A stretch of 64,000 bases of DNA from Carnobacterium sp. 17-4 (GCF_000195575.1 NC_015391.1:2282363-2346362), one strand, 5' to 3'; numbered from the stretch's first letter, positions 48,371 through 56,890 are shown. The notes: generated from the letters alone by a model not told the origin. Made by a program: numbers and translations.

Positions 48371-48805
48371 ATGATTCGAGTTCGAAACATGAAACTAACT
48401 GATGTTGAAGCGATCAACTTAATTAATGCGGAGTCTCTAGGATATGACATTTCCATAGAACTTACTAAAAAACAGATGAAAAAGTTACTAATTAACCCTA
48501 ACCGCCATATTTTTTACGTTGCTGAAGAGGAGGAGTTAGTTGTAGGGTACGTGCATGCCGAATTATATGAAACTCTCTATTCTGAACCTATGCTAAATGT
48601 ATTGGCTTTGGCAATTAATCAAAACTATCAACAAAGAGGGATTGGAAAACAATTAATGCAAAGAATCGAACAAGTAGCTCGCGAACGTGATTTAATTGGC
48701 GTACGATTAAATTCTGGAGAAACCAGAATCGAAGCTCATAAGTTTTACGAGTCTATTGGCTATAGTAGTGACAAAAATCAAAAAAGATTCCTGAAGATTA
48801 TTTAG
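48371..48805 (+). CDS. GNAT-family N-acetyltransferase
   Basis: Protein of 144 residues with the GNAT core: IRVRNMKLTDVEAINLINAE, VVGYVHAELYET, and the acetyl-CoA loop NQNYQQRGIGKQLMQRIEQ, then LNSGETRIEAHKFYESIGY. Complete, unlike the truncated copy at 35 kb. AGAGG precedes the ATG. Substrate unknown. Confidence 0.88.
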   Translation: MIRVRNMKLTDVEAINLINAESLGYDISIELTKKQMKKLLINPNRHIFYVAEEEELVVGYVHAELYETLYSEPMLNVLALAINQNYQQRGIGKQLMQRIEQVARERDLIGVRLNSGETRIEAHKFYESIGYSSDKNQKRFLKII

Positions 48806-48820
48806 TAGCGTCTATTTGAA

Positions 48821-49279
48821 CTAACGATAAAAACCTAAATCTCCAGAAAAGTAGTCTTTTATTGCGTCTCTGTGCTGTTGATTGGCTATTTCTGGTAGAT
48901 TGGTTCTAGAAAAAAATCCTAAGTCTAATGTTTCACTATTTTCGAGAGAAAGGTTGCCTTCAACTAGTTTAAAAATAAACATTGTTGTAATGGTTTGAGC
49001 TTTATCACCGTTAGGATATGTATCAAAATAATTGGAATAAACACCTAGCAACGCTACAACTTCTACATGCAAAGCTGTCTCTTCTAGCACTTCTCTGATT
49101 GCAGTCTGTTCAACTGATTCGCCCTTTTCAACAGCACCACCAGGTAAGCCCCACAATTTTTTATCGCTTCTTAACTGTAACAAAATTTCTTTTTTTTGAT
49201 TTGTTATGATTCCACCTGAAAAATTTAAGATGATCTCTTGATTGCCAATATAATTTCTAATCCAAGGTATGTAATCCAT
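48821..49279 (-). CDS. NUDIX hydrolase
   Basis: Nudix box GGAVEKGESVEQTAIREVLEET fits GX5EX7REUXEEX except that Thr follows the EE pair position normally filled by variable residues; LQLRSDKKLWGLPGG precedes it. Length 152. Convergent with the acetyltransferase gene. Substrate (nucleoside diphosphate derivative) unknown. Confidence 0.87.
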   Translation of the reverse strand: MDYIPWIRNYIGNQEIILNFSGGIITNQKKEILLQLRSDKKLWGLPGGAVEKGESVEQTAIREVLEETALHVEVVALLGVYSNYFDTYPNGDKAQTITTMFIFKLVEGNLSLENSETLDLGFFSRTNLPEIANQQHRDAIKDYFSGDLGFYR

Positions 49280-49317
49280 TCAGCATCTCCTTAATACTAC
49301 TTTTTGTGAGTCCAAAC

Positions 49318-49938
49318 TCATTTAAAATTATCCGTCAAAATAGATTCACTCAAACTGATAGTTGTGATCTCATTATTCTTAAACACATCAATTGACTCTA
49401 TTTTTATAGAAATCTGATTTTTGAACGTAATTTTTACAATCCAAGGCATTAACCCTTTTATTTTTGAAAAGTCTTCGAAACCAAAATGAGGATCAAAATG
49501 ATTGACAATTGTACTTAGAGCCGTTCCATGACTCCCAATGATACAATTTGCTTCCGGATGTAACTGTACTAGTTCCATTAACGCCTTTACATTTCTTAAT
49601 TGAACTTCTCTTAGACATTCTCCATCAGACAATCTATAGTCAAAATCATTCCATTGTCGCTGACTAAAAGTATTGAAGTCCTCAATCCAACTAGAAATAC
49701 CGCGTTCCCTAAAGTCATCAATGCACGTTACATCAATAGCAAGCATTTCAGATAAATCTTTAACTGTATCAACTGCTCTGACATACGGACTAGAATAGAT
49801 GCATTGAATATTCTTATCTTTCAAATAATTGGTAACTAACGCACTATCTTGTATACCTTTTTCAGTTAACGGTCTTGAAAACTCATCATGAACTCTAATA
49901 TCTGACTCAGCATGCCGAACAAAATAAATATCTCTCAC
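49318..49938 (-). CDS. Histidine phosphatase family protein, GTG start
   Basis: Phosphoglycerate-mutase-like phosphatase: phospho-His motif DIYFVRHAESD, IYSSPYVRAVDTVKDL, and the second His in NCIIGSHGTALSTIV. Length 206. GGAGG at spacing 7 marks a GTG start. Precedes the NUDIX gene by 38 bp on the same strand, so possibly cotranscribed with it. Substrate unknown. Confidence 0.87.
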   Translation of the reverse strand: MRDIYFVRHAESDIRVHDEFSRPLTEKGIQDSALVTNYLKDKNIQCIYSSPYVRAVDTVKDLSEMLAIDVTCIDDFRERGISSWIEDFNTFSQRQWNDFDYRLSDGECLREVQLRNVKALMELVQLHPEANCIIGSHGTALSTIVNHFDPHFGFEDFSKIKGLMPWIVKITFKNQISIKIESIDVFKNNEITTISLSESILTDNFK

Positions 49939-49968
49939 TTCTATTCCTCCTATACTCTATAACTTTTT

Positions 49969-50199
49969 TTACTTTCTAGCTTTCTTCTTCCATGGTTTTT
50001 TTGAAAATAGTTTAAGAAGAAAAATGAGTACCAAATAACCTAATATATAAAACAGATAAAATTCCCCTTCACCATAATTGAAAATCAACCTAGAACTATA
50101 TGCCGTAACAGTTACAATATAAATTAATGCTATTAAATAGTACCCGTTCTGTTTAATATATTTTACGAGCTTTTTACCAACTTTTTTAGCAGTTTGCAT
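49969..50199 (-). CDS. Small basic membrane protein, unknown function
   Basis: Seventy-six residues with two hydrophobic segments (YLIALIYIVTVTAYSS and YLFYILGYLVLIFLLKLF) and strongly basic ends (KKVGKKLVKYIKQ, SKKPWKKKARK). Start set at ATG 50197-50199 because AAGGTGG sits at spacing 8; earlier ATGs overlap the ribosome site. No family recognised. Confidence 0.6.
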   Translation of the reverse strand: MQTAKKVGKKLVKYIKQNGYYLIALIYIVTVTAYSSRLIFNYGEGEFYLFYILGYLVLIFLLKLFSKKPWKKKARK

Positions 50200-50262
50200 A
50201 CACATTCCCACCTTTAAATATTTCAAACTCAATGTATAGGATAAAAATGTAACTCTATTTTA

Positions 50263-51039
50263 TTATGTACTTATTCGCTTTAAGCATCCTTCCAATAGTT
50301 GTTTATTTTCTTCCAAATTAACTTTAAAATATATAGCTCTTAAGTAATTACGAACGTTACTAATTATTCGAGTATCTAAATGACTGTAGGTTTTCTTTGT
50401 AAAAAAAACATTAATCAAATTCTCTACTCTATGGATAAACTCCTGAGAGAATCCATAACGATTAATCAAAACAGCAGAAGGAGTTGAAAGTCTTTCTATT
50501 TCATCATCCTCATAAACAAAAGGACTATTTACACAGAAAACTAGTGCTTCTACCGTCTTTTCATACATGCTTTGTTCAAATAATGGGTGAGTAATGATCT
50601 CGTCTAATAAATCAGCGCAATGTGCAATCGAGTGTGCCCAACCTTTATCTTCAGTAAAGCCACGTTTGTCCTGTTCATTTACAAGGTAAAAACAAGTCCT
50701 ATCTAATAAAAAAGAAATCTGAGATTTTTCAAGAAACTGCTGTTCTTTGTCTTTATTTATTAAAAGTCCTAGAACAAGTGCTGAAAATGAACGTTTATAA
50801 ACCGAGTCACTATTCTTAGATCCAATTTTATACAATAAATACTGATTAGATAGTAATTGATTATATAATTTTTTTAATTGATCCTTCGTTAAATAATCTT
50901 TAGTAATCATTTCTAAAAAAGCATTATAAATTAATTTATCTCTAAAATATGGGTTGGTATTACCTATATTTAGCAACATCTCTTTTAAAAGCAACTCGCT
51001 GTTATTATAATTTTTTTCTTCCAATTTTTTAATTAGCAT
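50263..51039 (-). CDS. DUF2785 family protein
   Basis: Helical cytoplasmic protein of 258 residues with the DUF2785 centre CFYLVNEQDKRGFTEDKGWAHS then IAHCADLLDEIITHPLF, probably an alpha-alpha repeat fold. AAGGAG precedes the ATG. No known function; family members are scattered in Firmicutes. Confidence 0.78.
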   Translation of the reverse strand: MLIKKLEEKNYNNSELLLKEMLLNIGNTNPYFRDKLIYNAFLEMITKDYLTKDQLKKLYNQLLSNQYLLYKIGSKNSDSVYKRSFSALVLGLLINKDKEQQFLEKSQISFLLDRTCFYLVNEQDKRGFTEDKGWAHSIAHCADLLDEIITHPLFEQSMYEKTVEALVFCVNSPFVYEDDEIERLSTPSAVLINRYGFSQEFIHRVENLINVFFTKKTYSHLDTRIISNVRNYLRAIYFKVNLEENKQLLEGCLKRIST

Positions 51040-51267
51040 TTTTTTACTCCTTAAAATATTCGTTGTCTTTTTATATCTAATACAAATAAAATCAGTTAGA
51101 ATTAAAGCATAATTAAATTAAGAATATAACATTCTAATTATTTTAGTATATTAATCTTATGTTAAAAGAACAATATTTTTTAATAAAATTAAATTTCTAG
51201 GTTGTTTAAATAGATTCTTATGGTATTACTACTTAGATTTAATCAGTTAGAATGGATTTTTAGTCTC
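51040..51267. other. AT-rich intergenic DNA
   Basis: Region upstream of the DUF2785 gene leading into the tandem repeat. Apart from likely promoter sequence for DUF2785 I see nothing coding. Confidence 0.4.
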
Positions 51268-51478
51268 CGTTAGTTGAACTGAGGCTTGTTATGTCTACTC
51301 AAATAGAAAGTTACTCTGAGTTAATTGAATTAAGACTTATTGTGTTTACTCAAATGAAAAACACTTTTGAGTTAACCGAACTAAGGCTTGTTGCGTCAAC
51401 TCAAATGAAAAACATTTCTGAGTTAACCGAATTCAGACTTATTGTGTCTACTCAGATGAGATTCTACGTTGAGTTGAC
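51268..51478. repeat. Tandem 51-bp repeat with internal dyad symmetry
   Basis: Three full units (51294-51344, 51345-51395, 51396-51446) flanked by a partial unit on each side. Each unit contains ACTCA...TGAGT, about 15 bp apart, able to form a hairpin, and TGAGTTAACCGAA-like spacers. The arms are conserved even where the loop differs. A reading frame passes through all units (period 17 residues, TQMKN..ELTELRLV) but has no ribosome site and runs into an unrelated frame. Confidence 0.85.
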
Positions 51479-51603
51479 AAGCGCTTCCTTTTTCATTGTC
51501 AAATTGATTCATTTCGAAACAGTAGTAGTCTATTGTTCTGCTACTATACAAATACTACTTCACAGGTCTTTGTTAAACTTTAATCTAATTATATGGAGGC
51601 GTT

Positions 51604-51924
51604 ATGTTGAAAAGAAAAGTAATAAATTTAGTTTTGCTAAGTATAATTCCAATTTTTGTAGCATTTCTAGTACACATTATTTGGGATGTTCCTATAAGTT
51701 TATTATCGGGCATCTTTTATATTATTTTATTCTTATTTAATCTCCCTAGTGGAAGTTTCATGAGCACAAATACAGACTATAATATAAAAAGAGTCAATCC
51801 TCATTATAAAGCAGAAAAACAAGAGGTTACTTCTTTAAGCAATCAACCTTTGATTACGTTAGCTATTTTGATTGTACTAACTATAGTAAGCTTCCTTGTC
51901 TACGTTCAACAAATACAAAACTAA
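51604..51924 (+). CDS. Small membrane protein
   Basis: Protein of 106 residues with three hydrophobic segments (VINLVLLSIIPIFVAFLVHI, SLLSGIFYIILFLFN, PLITLAILIVLTIVSFLVYV) and a polar loop between the second and third. GGAGG precedes the ATG. It resembles DUF3899-type proteins in layout, but I cannot assign it. Lies just after the tandem repeats. Confidence 0.7.
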   Translation: MLKRKVINLVLLSIIPIFVAFLVHIIWDVPISLLSGIFYIILFLFNLPSGSFMSTNTDYNIKRVNPHYKAEKQEVTSLSNQPLITLAILIVLTIVSFLVYVQQIQN

Positions 51925-52117
51925 AAGCATTGAACCTAACTTTGACGTTTTAGGAGTTACCTCTATAAAAAATAATGGTCATTCTATGATGGAAGGAACT
52001 CATTTCCATGCACTTATCATTCCTCGCTACATAAGAGATGATTTTTGGGCAAAACAAAAAGTAGAACAGCACTCTATTGCTATTCATTCCTTAGGACCTT
52101 TACTGAAAAACATATAA
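51920..52117 (+). pseudogene. Possible degenerate HIT-family fragment
   Basis: The frame ending at 52117 reads GVTSIKNNGHSMMEGTHFHALIIPRY then IRDDFWAKQ, resembling the HIT motif HxHxHxxPRY followed by DDFW, but with Ala-Leu where the third His belongs and with no N-terminal half. It overlaps the end of the previous gene in another frame and has no ribosome site. A relic of a HIT hydrolase gene is the best guess. Confidence 0.35.
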
Positions 52118-52235
52118 AAAACGGACTATAGAAAAGCTAAAACTAGTTGAATAGTTTATTCGTATTCTTTTTTAAGTCAATCCCAATTGACTACTGTTAT
52201 GATCAGTTTATTAAATAAAAAGGAGACATCATTAC

Positions 52236-52595
52236 ATGTTTTATCTTATTATCCAAATTTCTCTTATATTAATCTTCATTGCACGGTTAATCAACTTAGT
52301 ATTTTTTTATTTCAAAAAATACAACCCTAAAATTATATGGTTTTTAACTAGTATTTCTTTAGAAGATTACGAGTTAGAAAAATTTAGTTCTAAAACTCTT
52401 ACAAAGTTAAAGATTATTTTTACGATAGAAACATTTTTTGTCGTTGGAGGTACAAATATCATTTTGTTTTATTTACATCACTTCAATTCTGATATGAGAT
52501 TATTTTTGATTTTTTTCTTATATATAAGCAACTTTTTCTTTAATAAATGGATAAATAAAGTTTTAACTTTTGAAAAAAGTGAGTTACAGTTCTAA
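52236..52595 (+). CDS. Small membrane protein, unknown function
   Basis: Protein of 119 residues with three to four hydrophobic segments (LIIQISLILIFIARLINLVF, IIFTIETFFVVGGTNIILFY, LFLIFFLYISNFFF). AAAAGGAG precedes the ATG. Very AT-rich codon use, like its neighbours. No family recognised. Ended by a strong terminator. Confidence 0.68.
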   Translation: MFYLIIQISLILIFIARLINLVFFYFKKYNPKIIWFLTSISLEDYELEKFSSKTLTKLKIIFTIETFFVVGGTNIILFYLHHFNSDMRLFLIFFLYISNFFFNKWINKVLTFEKSELQF

Positions 52596-52612
52596 CTTTT
52601 AATAACTAAGCA

Positions 52613-52660
52613 CAAAAAAGCCTATTCTCTACCAAATTTGGTAGAGAATAGGCTTTTTTT
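52613..52660. terminator. Strong bidirectional terminator
   Basis: GCCTATTCTCTACCAAA pairs perfectly with TTTGGTAGAGAATAGGC with A/T runs on both sides, between convergent genes. Confidence 0.92.
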
Positions 52661-52665
52661 TTTTC

Positions 52666-53223
52666 TTATCTAATTGTGTTAAGAGCTTTAGTCCATAATA
52701 ATAAGTCAGCAAACATGCCTTGTGCATTAACTTTATTGTAGTCATTTGGTTTGAAAACGCTCATGTTTTCAAAATCTGCTATTAACGAGAAGTTTGTTGT
52801 CGTGTGCACAGTAGCAACACTTAATTCTCCTAAGATAGAACGCATATTTTCGTGAGCACGTGCGCCACCTAGGCTACCGTATCCAACTAATGCAGCTGCT
52901 TTATTAGCAACTTCTGGTTTCAAGAAATCTAAAGCATTTTTCAATGCCCCACCTACTGCATGGTTGTATTCTGGAGTGATAAATACATATCCATCAAATG
53001 AAGCCATTTTTTCAGACCATGCTTGAATTGCTGCGCCTGCTGCTGCTTGGCGGTCTTCAGGAAGTTTAGCTCCCAATAATGGTAAATCGTAATCTGCTAA
53101 AGCAACCATTTCATATTCGACACCTTCGTCGTTTCTGTTTACTGCAAATTCGTGAATCCATTCTGTTACCGCTGCTGAGTTTCTTCCTTCACGTACGCTT
53201 CCTGAGATAATACCGATTTTCAT
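52666..53223 (-). CDS. NAD(P)H-dependent FMN reductase (azoreductase/quinone reductase type)
   Basis: Flavodoxin-like reductase: KIGIISGSVREGRNSAAVTEW for FMN phosphate, FITPEYNHAVGGALKNALDF and LVGYGSLGGARAHENM. Length 185 is standard. ATG 53221-53223 has AGAGGA at spacing 8. The frame extends 31 codons further to a TTG at about 53316 behind a perfect GGAGG at spacing 7, so a longer form or a short upstream coding unit may also be made. It diverges from two dioxygenase genes and an esterase gene, consistent with quinone detoxification. Confidence 0.88.
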   Translation of the reverse strand: MKIGIISGSVREGRNSAAVTEWIHEFAVNRNDEGVEYEMVALADYDLPLLGAKLPEDRQAAAGAAIQAWSEKMASFDGYVFITPEYNHAVGGALKNALDFLKPEVANKAAALVGYGSLGGARAHENMRSILGELSVATVHTTTNFSLIADFENMSVFKPNDYNKVNAQGMFADLLLWTKALNTIR

Positions 53224-53367
53224 AATTTTATTCCTCTTTTCTTCTATTTTTGTTGTTTGTTCATTCTTCCCAAATAAAACTTCGCTCATTCGAGTAAATA
53301 CCGATTTGTTAGTCAATGCGTTTCCTCCATTACAGATCATTTAATTGAAGGTCACCCACCAATTAAC

Positions 53368-53422
53368 ACTTACATTTCGTAAGTACATTTACTAGTATGC
53401 CATAGATAAAAAAATATTACAA
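53368..53422 (-). promoter_or_regulatory. Promoter and palindromic operator of the FMN reductase gene
   Basis: On the minus strand TTGTAA (53417-53422), 17 bp, CATACT (53394-53399); just downstream lies ACTTACATTTCGTAAGT (53368-53384), a 6-5-6 palindrome of the kind bound by HxlR/MarR redox regulators. Confidence 0.55.
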
Positions 53423-53542
53423 GTCTATTTATTCTTAATTAGAGATTTTTACTAAAAATAAGTGAATTTTCTTTTTTATACGCCTCTAAATTAAGGTTTC
53501 TACTATAAAAGGCTGTAAAAAAACAAAATCGGTTTGCTCTAT

Positions 53543-53588
53543 TTGACAAAATACAGTAATCGTATTACAATTACCTCGAATTAGTAAT
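53543..53588 (+). promoter_or_regulatory. Consensus promoter with two palindromes, MhqO-MhqO-MhqD operon
   Basis: TTGACA (53543-53548), 17 bp, TACAAT (53566-53571) is a near-perfect sigma-A promoter. GTAATCGTATTAC (53556-53568) covers spacer and -10, and ATTACCTCGAATTAGTAAT (53570-53588) covers the start site; the latter shares the CTCGAATT core of the known MhqR operator. A tight MarR-type repressor is expected. The leader to the first ATG is about 100 nt. Confidence 0.72.
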
Positions 53589-53681
53589 ATATTAATTCGT
53601 AGTTAAATTTAATCATTACATGTAGCTTTATAACATTTAAAATCTGTAGTTCAATTATTAAACCTATAAGGAGCGATTGAT

Positions 53682-54617
53682 ATGAAGAAAACAGCAGGTA
53701 TTCACCACATTACAGCTATCGTTGGGCACCCTCAAGAAAACATTGATTTCTATGCCGGTATTTTAGGTTTGCGACTTATTAAAAAAACTGTCAATTTTGA
53801 TGATCCAAGCACGTATCATTTATATTTTGGAGATGACGGTGGAAAGCCGGGGACTATTATTACTTTCTTCCCTTGGGCTGGAGCTGCACAAGGAAAAATT
53901 GGGGGAGGTCAAGTTGGCGTGACCACTTACGCTATTCCAGTTGGATCCTTATCTTATTGGGAGAATAGATTAAGCAAATTTGCAATCCGTTACGAAAAAA
54001 CAAGTCGTTTTAGTGAAACCTATTTACAATTTGAAGACTACCATGGTTTACAACTAGAATTAGTTGAACGTGCAGATGGTCAACTTAATAATTGGACTTT
54101 TGGAGAAGTAACACCTGATGTAGCAATAAAAGGGTTTGGCGGAGCGATATTGTATTCAACTGATCCAATTTCAACGATTGAAACACTTCAAGAAACAATG
54201 GGTTTGGAAAAAATTGCCGAAGAAGACGATCTTATTCGATTGAGAGCTTATGGAGAAATTGGAAATATTATCGATGTTAAACAAAGTGCACTTGCTCAAG
54301 GGATAATGGGCGTTGGGACTGTCCATCATATTGCGTGGCGCGCAAAAGATGAAGCCGATCACGTTGATTGGCAAGACTATGTTTATAACAAAGGGTACGG
54401 TGTAACAGAAATAAAAGACCGCAACTATTTTAACGCTATCTATTTTAGAGAATATGGCGATATTTTATTTGAAATAGCAACCGATACTCCTGGTTTTGCA
54501 CATGATGAATCTTATGAGACAATGGGACAAAGCTTAAAGCTACCAACTCAGTATGAAAGTGCCCGAGAAAAATTAACCCCTAAGCTGATTCCAATTGAAG
54601 TCAGAGAATTGGATTAA
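53682..54617 (+). CDS. mhqO: Ring-cleaving dioxygenase, MhqO-like (copy 1)
   Basis: Glyoxalase/VOC protein with two repeated halves: GIHHITAIVGHPQENIDFYAG at the N-terminus and VGTVHHIAWRAKDEADHVDW at about residue 210, with probable metal ligands His8, His215 and the Glu in LFEIATDTPGF. The family opens hydroquinone rings; B. subtilis MhqO belongs here. Length 311. GGAGCG precedes the ATG. First of two paralogues in tandem, followed by an MhqD-like esterase. Confidence 0.88.
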   Translation: MKKTAGIHHITAIVGHPQENIDFYAGILGLRLIKKTVNFDDPSTYHLYFGDDGGKPGTIITFFPWAGAAQGKIGGGQVGVTTYAIPVGSLSYWENRLSKFAIRYEKTSRFSETYLQFEDYHGLQLELVERADGQLNNWTFGEVTPDVAIKGFGGAILYSTDPISTIETLQETMGLEKIAEEDDLIRLRAYGEIGNIIDVKQSALAQGIMGVGTVHHIAWRAKDEADHVDWQDYVYNKGYGVTEIKDRNYFNAIYFREYGDILFEIATDTPGFAHDESYETMGQSLKLPTQYESAREKLTPKLIPIEVRELD

Positions 54618-54659
54618 ACGATATTTTAAAACTAAATTAACTAATTGGAGGAATAATCT

Positions 54660-55652
54660 ATGAACGAATTTGCAGGAATTCACCACGTAACCGCAATAAC
54701 AAGTAGCGCTGAAAAAATTTATGACTTTTATACAAATGTCTTAGGTCTTCGCTTGGTTAAAAAAACAATCAACCAAGATGACATTCACACTTATCACCTA
54801 TTTTTCGCAGATGAAAGTGGCAGTCCAGGAACGGATATGACCTTCTTTGATTTTCCGAATGTTCCAAAGGGATCAAAAGGAACGGATGACATTTCAAGAA
54901 CTTCTTTTCGTGTACCAACTGATGCAGCGCTAGATTATTGGTTTAAGCGATTTAATAAATATGCTGTTAATCATGGAGAAATCAAAGAAATGTTTGGGGT
55001 TAAAACTTTAACATTTGAAGATTTTGATGAACAACAATATCAATTAATCTCGGATGAAAAAGATACTGGAGTCGCTTCTGGAAAACCTTGGCATAAAGGT
55101 CCTGTCCCTGACGAATTTGCCATTACTGGTTTAGGTCCTATTTTCTTTAGAGTTTCAAATTTTGACTATATGAAGCAAGTTCTTGAAAAAGTTCTTTTAT
55201 TCAAGGAAATCGCAGTCGAGGGGGATTACCACCAATTTGAAGTTGGGGAATTTGGTGGTAACGGCGCTCAAATCATTGTTGAATCAAATACGAGTATGCC
55301 ACGTGGAAGACAAGGATACGGCAGCGTACACCATGTTGCTTTCCGTGCAAAAAATCGTGAGAATCTTGACTATTGGACGGAACGGATGCAAAGTTTTGGG
55401 CTGCCAAATTCAGGATATGTCGATCGTTTCTATTTTGAATCAACGTATACAAATATCTATCCTGGTATTTTATTTGAACTAGCTACAGATGAACCTGGAT
55501 TTATTGATGATGAAGAATCCATTGAAATTTTAGGTGAAACACTTGCTTTACCACCAGCTTTTAGAAATGACCGTAATCGTATTGAATCATTGGTACGTCC
55601 TATTGATACTGTACGAAGCACAAAAGTATTTGAAAAAGAGTATCTAGATTAA
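54660..55652 (+). CDS. mhqO: Ring-cleaving dioxygenase, MhqO-like (copy 2)
   Basis: VOC-fold paralogue of the preceding gene: GIHHVTAITSSAEKIYDFYTN and GSVHHVAFRAKNRENLDYW, with Glu in LFELATDEPGF. Length 330. It differs enough from copy 1 that this is an old duplication. GGAGG precedes the ATG, 42 bp after copy 1. Two copies may cover different quinone or catechol substrates. Confidence 0.88.
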   Translation: MNEFAGIHHVTAITSSAEKIYDFYTNVLGLRLVKKTINQDDIHTYHLFFADESGSPGTDMTFFDFPNVPKGSKGTDDISRTSFRVPTDAALDYWFKRFNKYAVNHGEIKEMFGVKTLTFEDFDEQQYQLISDEKDTGVASGKPWHKGPVPDEFAITGLGPIFFRVSNFDYMKQVLEKVLLFKEIAVEGDYHQFEVGEFGGNGAQIIVESNTSMPRGRQGYGSVHHVAFRAKNRENLDYWTERMQSFGLPNSGYVDRFYFESTYTNIYPGILFELATDEPGFIDDEESIEILGETLALPPAFRNDRNRIESLVRPIDTVRSTKVFEKEYLD

Positions 55653-55690
55653 ACAACCTATTAGGGAAAGAATAATGAAGGAGGAATAGT

Positions 55691-56299
55691 ATGAAACATT
55701 TATTTATTAAAGGAAAAGATCAAACGAAACCGACTTTGCTTCTGCTACATGGAACTGGAGGCACTGAACGTGACCTGCTTCCTCTTGCAACAGAAATCGA
55801 TCCAGATGCAAATCTTTTAAGTGTCCGAGGAAATGTTTCGGAAAATGGTATGCCACGCTTTTTCCGCCGACTTGCTGAAGGAATCTTTGATGAAGAAGAT
55901 TTAATTTTCCGTACAAAAGAATTAAATGCATTTCTTGATGAAGCTGCTAGTCAATATGAGTTTGACCGCACAAACATTTTAGCTATAGGGTATTCAAATG
56001 GAGCAAACATTGCTGCTAGTCTTCTCTTTCATTATGGTGATGCATTGTCTGGAGCTATTTTCCACCATCCGATGGTCCCTAGAAGAGGCATTTCTTTACC
56101 CGATTTATCAAGTAAGTCTGTCTTTATCAGTGCTGGAACAAACGATCCAATCTGCCCTTCAAAAGAGTCAGAAGAATTGTATGCTACACTGGAAAAAGCA
56201 CATGCAAAAGTTGAAATTCACTGGGAAAGTAATCAACATCAATTAACGTATAGCGAAGTTACTGCTGCAGCCAAATGGTACCAACTAACTTACGCTTAA
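55691..56299 (+). CDS. mhqD: Carboxylesterase/phospholipase family hydrolase, MhqD-like
   Basis: Alpha/beta hydrolase of 202 residues with LLHGTGGTERDLLPLA, nucleophile Ser in IGYSNGANIAASLL, Asp in AGTNDPICPSKES and His in SNQHQLTYSEV. It matches the MhqD/YodD group that accompanies MhqO in the quinone response. AAGGAGG precedes the ATG, 38 bp after the second dioxygenase; a terminator follows. Confidence 0.88.
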   Translation: MKHLFIKGKDQTKPTLLLLHGTGGTERDLLPLATEIDPDANLLSVRGNVSENGMPRFFRRLAEGIFDEEDLIFRTKELNAFLDEAASQYEFDRTNILAIGYSNGANIAASLLFHYGDALSGAIFHHPMVPRRGISLPDLSSKSVFISAGTNDPICPSKESEELYATLEKAHAKVEIHWESNQHQLTYSEVTAAAKWYQLTYA

Positions 56300-56332
56300 A
56301 AAATACTGATTTAACTAACTTAATCTGAACAA

Positions 56333-56380
56333 AATAAGCCTTAAACGAATGATTTATTCGTTTAAGGCTTATTATTTTTT
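56333..56380 (+). terminator. Terminator of the MhqO-MhqD operon
   Basis: AATAAGCCTTAAACGAAT pairs perfectly with ATTCGTTTAAGGCTTATT around GATTT-type loop, followed by TTTTTT. The following 225 bp to the next gene contains nothing recognised. Confidence 0.9.
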
Positions 56381-56605
56381 AATTACTAACTTGGTTCAAT
56401 GAGATAACAAATTGACCATAAGACACTTAAAAAAACTATTAAACTCAAGCCAAGGAATGGTTTGATAAATTAAGCAAACAAGACAAAATTGGATATAGCA
56501 TTCTATTTTTTGAACAATTAAAAAAAATCACTCTGAGTTCTGTTTAGTCCTGTTCGTTTTAGACATATGTTATACTTTATAATAAACGAAAGGAACGTGA
56601 TACTG

Positions 56606-56890
56606 ATGAAAATATCTTTAACTAATCCACATACTAGCCAAATGAAGCGCATAAAAGTCGGTTTTTCATGGACAACTTTATTTTTTGCTTTTATGCCTGC
56701 TCTCTTTCGTGGAGATTTTAAATGGTTCTTTATTCAACTCGTTTGCGCTGCCTTTTCATTGGACTTCTCCAGCTTAATTTTTGCTTTCATCTACAATAGA
56801 TTGTACATCAATGACTTACTTGAAAAAGGTTATGTACCGGCAGATAAACACGCCGCTAAAGTGTTAGCCAGTAAAGGGTTTATTGGCTAA
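56606..56890 (+). CDS. Small membrane protein
   Basis: About 94 residues: NPHTSQMKRIKVGFSWTTLF then FAFMPALFRGDFKWFFIQLV and a second hydrophobic stretch, then RLYINDLLEKGYVPADKHAA. The WTTLFF..PALFRGD pattern occurs in small uncharacterised membrane proteins of lactobacilli and enterococci. AAAGGA lies 11 bp before ATG 56606; an upstream ATG at 56567 lacks a ribosome site. Confidence 0.72.
   Translation: MKISLTNPHTSQMKRIKVGFSWTTLFFAFMPALFRGDFKWFFIQLVCAAFSLDFSSLIFAFIYNRLYINDLLEKGYVPADKHAAKVLASKGFIG

Noticed and set aside
51268-51478. CRISPR array
   Set aside because: Units are contiguous 51-bp repeats without variable spacers, and no cas gene is present.
51291-51740. Open reading frame of 149 codons through the 51-bp repeats
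   Set aside because: No ribosome site, repetitive peptide, and its second half overlaps a better-supported membrane protein gene in another frame.
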